A stretch of DNA of 64,000 nt from Colwellia psychrerythraea. GTDB taxonomy: Bacteria; Pseudomonadota; Gammaproteobacteria; Enterobacterales; Alteromonadaceae. Positions within the stretch are counted from its first letter, which is position 1. The number at the start of each line of letters is the position of its first letter. The DNA lies in the NCBI RefSeq assembly GCF_000764225.1, contig NZ_JQED01000029.1, positions 124,001-188,000 of the forward strand. The letters are read 5' to 3'. The translations under genes were made by a program, and so were the position numbers. Of this stretch, positions 62,386-64,000 are shown piece by piece. The notes beneath the pieces are model-generated. The model was not told the DNA's origin. It saw only the letters and a list, made by a program, of their open reading frames with translations, and made no database searches.

Positions 62386-63117
62386 ATGTTAACAACGTTA
62401 AAAAAAACTATTATAACTTTATCCCTTTTAGTAACTGGCTCAATAGCTAATGCATCATTAATCACTAATGGTAGTTTCGAACAATTAATGTTTGCAGACA
62501 ACGCTACTTCCCAAGGCTTGGTTTATCACACTAACCTTAAAACCTTTGAAAATAAAAATAGAGCTTGGGATATTTTTTATGCATTACCTGGTTGGGTAAC
62601 AACGGCAGGTAATGGTATAGAATTACAAAAAAACGTAGTCACTAGCTCTTTCGAGGGTGAAAATCACGTTGAACTTGATTCTCACAAAAATGGCTCATCA
62701 AATTCGGTAATGACACAATCATTAGATTCATTAACTATTGGTGCAGAATATTTGTTAGAGTTTTCTTACAAAGCACGAACGAATCATAAAAACGATAATG
62801 GCATCAATGTATTTTGGTATGATGCCAGCACAGACTTTAACAAAAATATGACTGCTGATTTTGCCATTAACGCGAGAAGTAAACAGAGTCCGAACTGGTC
62901 AGTACAATCAGTGCTACTTACCGCACAATCAGAAACAATGGATTTAAGCTTTGGCGCGTTTGGCAAACAAAATTCACTGGGAGGCTTACTCGATAACGTA
63001 TCGTTAGTAAAAGTCAATAACGGCCCGGTAGCAGAAATACCTGAGCCTTCAGTGTTTGCATTATCATTACTTGGTTTTGCTGCATTAGCTCGTCGCCAAT
63101 ATAAAAAAGCCAAGTAA
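62386..63117 (+). CDS. PEP-CTERM sorting-domain surface protein with DUF642-like body
   Basis: The 243-residue precursor has a signal peptide (TIITLSLLVTGSIANA) and a body starting SLITNGSFEQ, with LPGWVTTAGNGIELQKN and MTQSLDSLTIGAEYLLEFSYKAR, the pattern of DUF642-type carbohydrate-binding beta-sandwiches. It ends with the sorting tail IPEPSVFALSLLGFAALARRQYKKAK (cited in part; PEP followed by a hydrophobic helix and basic residues). Probably exported to the outer surface and linked to matrix polysaccharide. Confidence 0.87.
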   Translation: MLTTLKKTIITLSLLVTGSIANASLITNGSFEQLMFADNATSQGLVYHTNLKTFENKNRAWDIFYALPGWVTTAGNGIELQKNVVTSSFEGENHVELDSHKNGSSNSVMTQSLDSLTIGAEYLLEFSYKARTNHKNDNGINVFWYDASTDFNKNMTADFAINARSKQSPNWSVQSVLLTAQSETMDLSFGAFGKQNSLGGLLDNVSLVKVNNGPVAEIPEPSVFALSLLGFAALARRQYKKAK

Positions 63118-63291
63118 AGCTACTCAGTATTTTTGATATAAAGGTTTATACCCGCTCTATTAGTAAAGAATAATGCTCGCACGTTATAGCTTTCTCAGTC
63201 AGCCCCCCTCTTGCAAAAGAGTGGCTGAGAAAGTTCCCTTTATTCATATTTTTAAAGCTAATGTGATTACTAGAGTTTAGAAATATTTTGG

Positions 63292-64000
63292 TTAATTTTC
63301 AGTAAACAATAAGGCTTTAATATCGGTAAAGTTTTCTAAACCTAACAACTGAGATTTCTCTTCTAATTCACTGAAATCACTATGTCTTGTTGCTAACACA
63401 TACAAACAAGACAGCATAAATAACTCCAAGTCATCTTGTTTACTGCCTTTAATTTTTTGCTGACTCACTTTATCTAAATGATTAAGCTGCTTAATGACAC
63501 TGGCGTCAATATGCCATAAAGACAACATTAACGTGGAAGCAGAATAGATACTAATGTTCATTGCTTGGTTAACATGCTGGTTTAAGGACTGTAAATCGTT
63601 AATGCCTTGTAATGAGTGTAATATAAGTTCATGTTTAGCTGAGTTTTTATGCGTCAGTAGTAAAATCCCTAAAAGCGCAAATATCAACACTTGTTCAGTT
63701 AAAGCACTATCAAACTTGATATCTTTTGCTACGGATTTGCGCATTAACTGAAAAAACTTGGGAGCGATTAAAAATGCATGAGTCGATTGTTCGATAACTC
63801 TCTGCTCTACCTGTGACTCTAGCGCATCTTTAACGCCATAGATTACAGCCATATTTATTACCGTATTAATGCCTAAATTTCGACTGATAGCTTCTTGAGT
63901 ATTTCGAGGAGTTTTACCATAAATAGCTTTACTCGCTAATCCAATGACTCGACCAGTAAAAACCGGATCACTTGCGACAATTTCAACGACTCTTCCTACA
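63292..64000 (-). CDS. HDOD-domain signalling protein (5' end beyond window)
   Basis: The frame stays open to the right edge, and the part beyond 63852 still reads as a conserved domain: VGRVVEIVASDPVFTGRVIG, LASKAIYGKTPRNTQEAISR, NLGINTVINMAVIYGV. This is the HDOD pattern (PEVVGRVVEIV followed by the L-IANSA-type helix). The visible part has about 236 residues; the true start is off the window. HDOD proteins are often linked to cyclic-di-GMP or motility signalling. The ATG at 63852 would cut the domain and is not the start. Confidence 0.82.
   Translation of the reverse strand, partial: VGRVVEIVASDPVFTGRVIGLASKAIYGKTPRNTQEAISRNLGINTVINMAVIYGVKDALESQVEQRVIEQSTHAFLIAPKFFQLMRKSVAKDIKFDSALTEQVLIFALLGILLLTHKNSAKHELILHSLQGINDLQSLNQHVNQAMNISIYSASTLMLSLWHIDASVIKQLNHLDKVSQQKIKGSKQDDLELFMLSCLYVLATRHSDFSELEEKSQLLGLENFTDIKALLFTEN

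Noticed and set aside
1..64000. CRISPR arrays, prophage, intact insertion sequences, tRNA or rRNA genes
   Set aside because: No regularly spaced repeats, phage or transposase genes, or tRNA/rRNA-like sequences were seen on reading both strands.

Overview
The window looks like chromosomal DNA of a marine, cold-water gammaproteobacterium of the order Alteromonadales, closest in feel to Colwellia psychrerythraea. This rests on AT-rich base use, the polar-flagellum gene order and accessory flagellar proteins FlgO/FlgP/FlgT typical of Vibrio-like and Alteromonadales flagella, several protein families mostly known from Shewanella, Vibrio and Colwellia (DUF2956, DUF3545, DUF3019, DUF2750), PEP-CTERM proteins, and dispersed repeats starting with TATACC. 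The species call is inference; no marker gene is present. No tRNA, rRNA, CRISPR array, prophage or intact insertion sequence was seen.

Region 1 (1-18.4 kb) is flagellar. On the minus strand, in transcription order, lie cheV, cheR, flgB-C-D-E, then flgF-G-H-I-J-K-L (flgL runs off the left edge). A strong terminator separates flgE from flgF, and a near-consensus sigma-54 promoter restarts transcription at flgF. Divergently, flgA, flgM and flgN are on the plus strand, with an almost perfect sigma-28 promoter before flgM. flgP and flgO (minus) and flgT (plus) follow, with two facing sigma-54-like sites between flgO and flgT.

Region 2 (18.5-24 kb) holds mixed metabolism: an M14-family deacylase or peptidase, the EF-P paralogue EfpL, a 53-residue coiled-coil protein, an LpxR-like outer-membrane deacylase, an FMN-binding oxidase-family protein and an FAD oxidase.

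Region 3 (24-37.7 kb) is the most interesting: what appears to be a complete collagen-peptide and hydroxyproline utilisation locus. It has a very small M9 collagenase-like metallopeptidase, two M24 Xaa-Pro-type peptidases, a POT-type peptide transporter, a Cys/Thr trans-3-hydroxyproline dehydratase with a pyrroline-2-carboxylate reductase, and the full trans-4-hydroxyproline route (Cys/Cys epimerase, D-hydroxyproline oxidase, deaminase, ketoglutarate-semialdehyde dehydrogenase). A palindrome ATTGTATACAAT lies before the first M24 peptidase, between the deaminase and oxidase genes, and (one mismatch) before an S9 peptidase 10 kb away. This suggests one GntR-type regulon whose regulator is outside the window.

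Region 4 (37.8-51.5 kb) carries a hemerythrin-PAS sensor, DUF2956 and PAP2 proteins, an M13 endopeptidase lipoprotein, a chemoreceptor, the S9 peptidase, CreA, a PEP-CTERM protein and a secreted subtilisin. The subtilisin leader contains a clear class-I cyclic-di-GMP riboswitch.

Region 5 (51.5-64 kb) has an RstAB-like two-component system with its MipA/OmpV and DUF3019 partners, small conserved proteins, a MscS channel, RhlE helicase, a degenerate GIY-YIG protein, a beta-lactamase-fold hydrolase, a DsbA-like protein, a second PEP-CTERM protein and an HDOD protein cut by the right edge.
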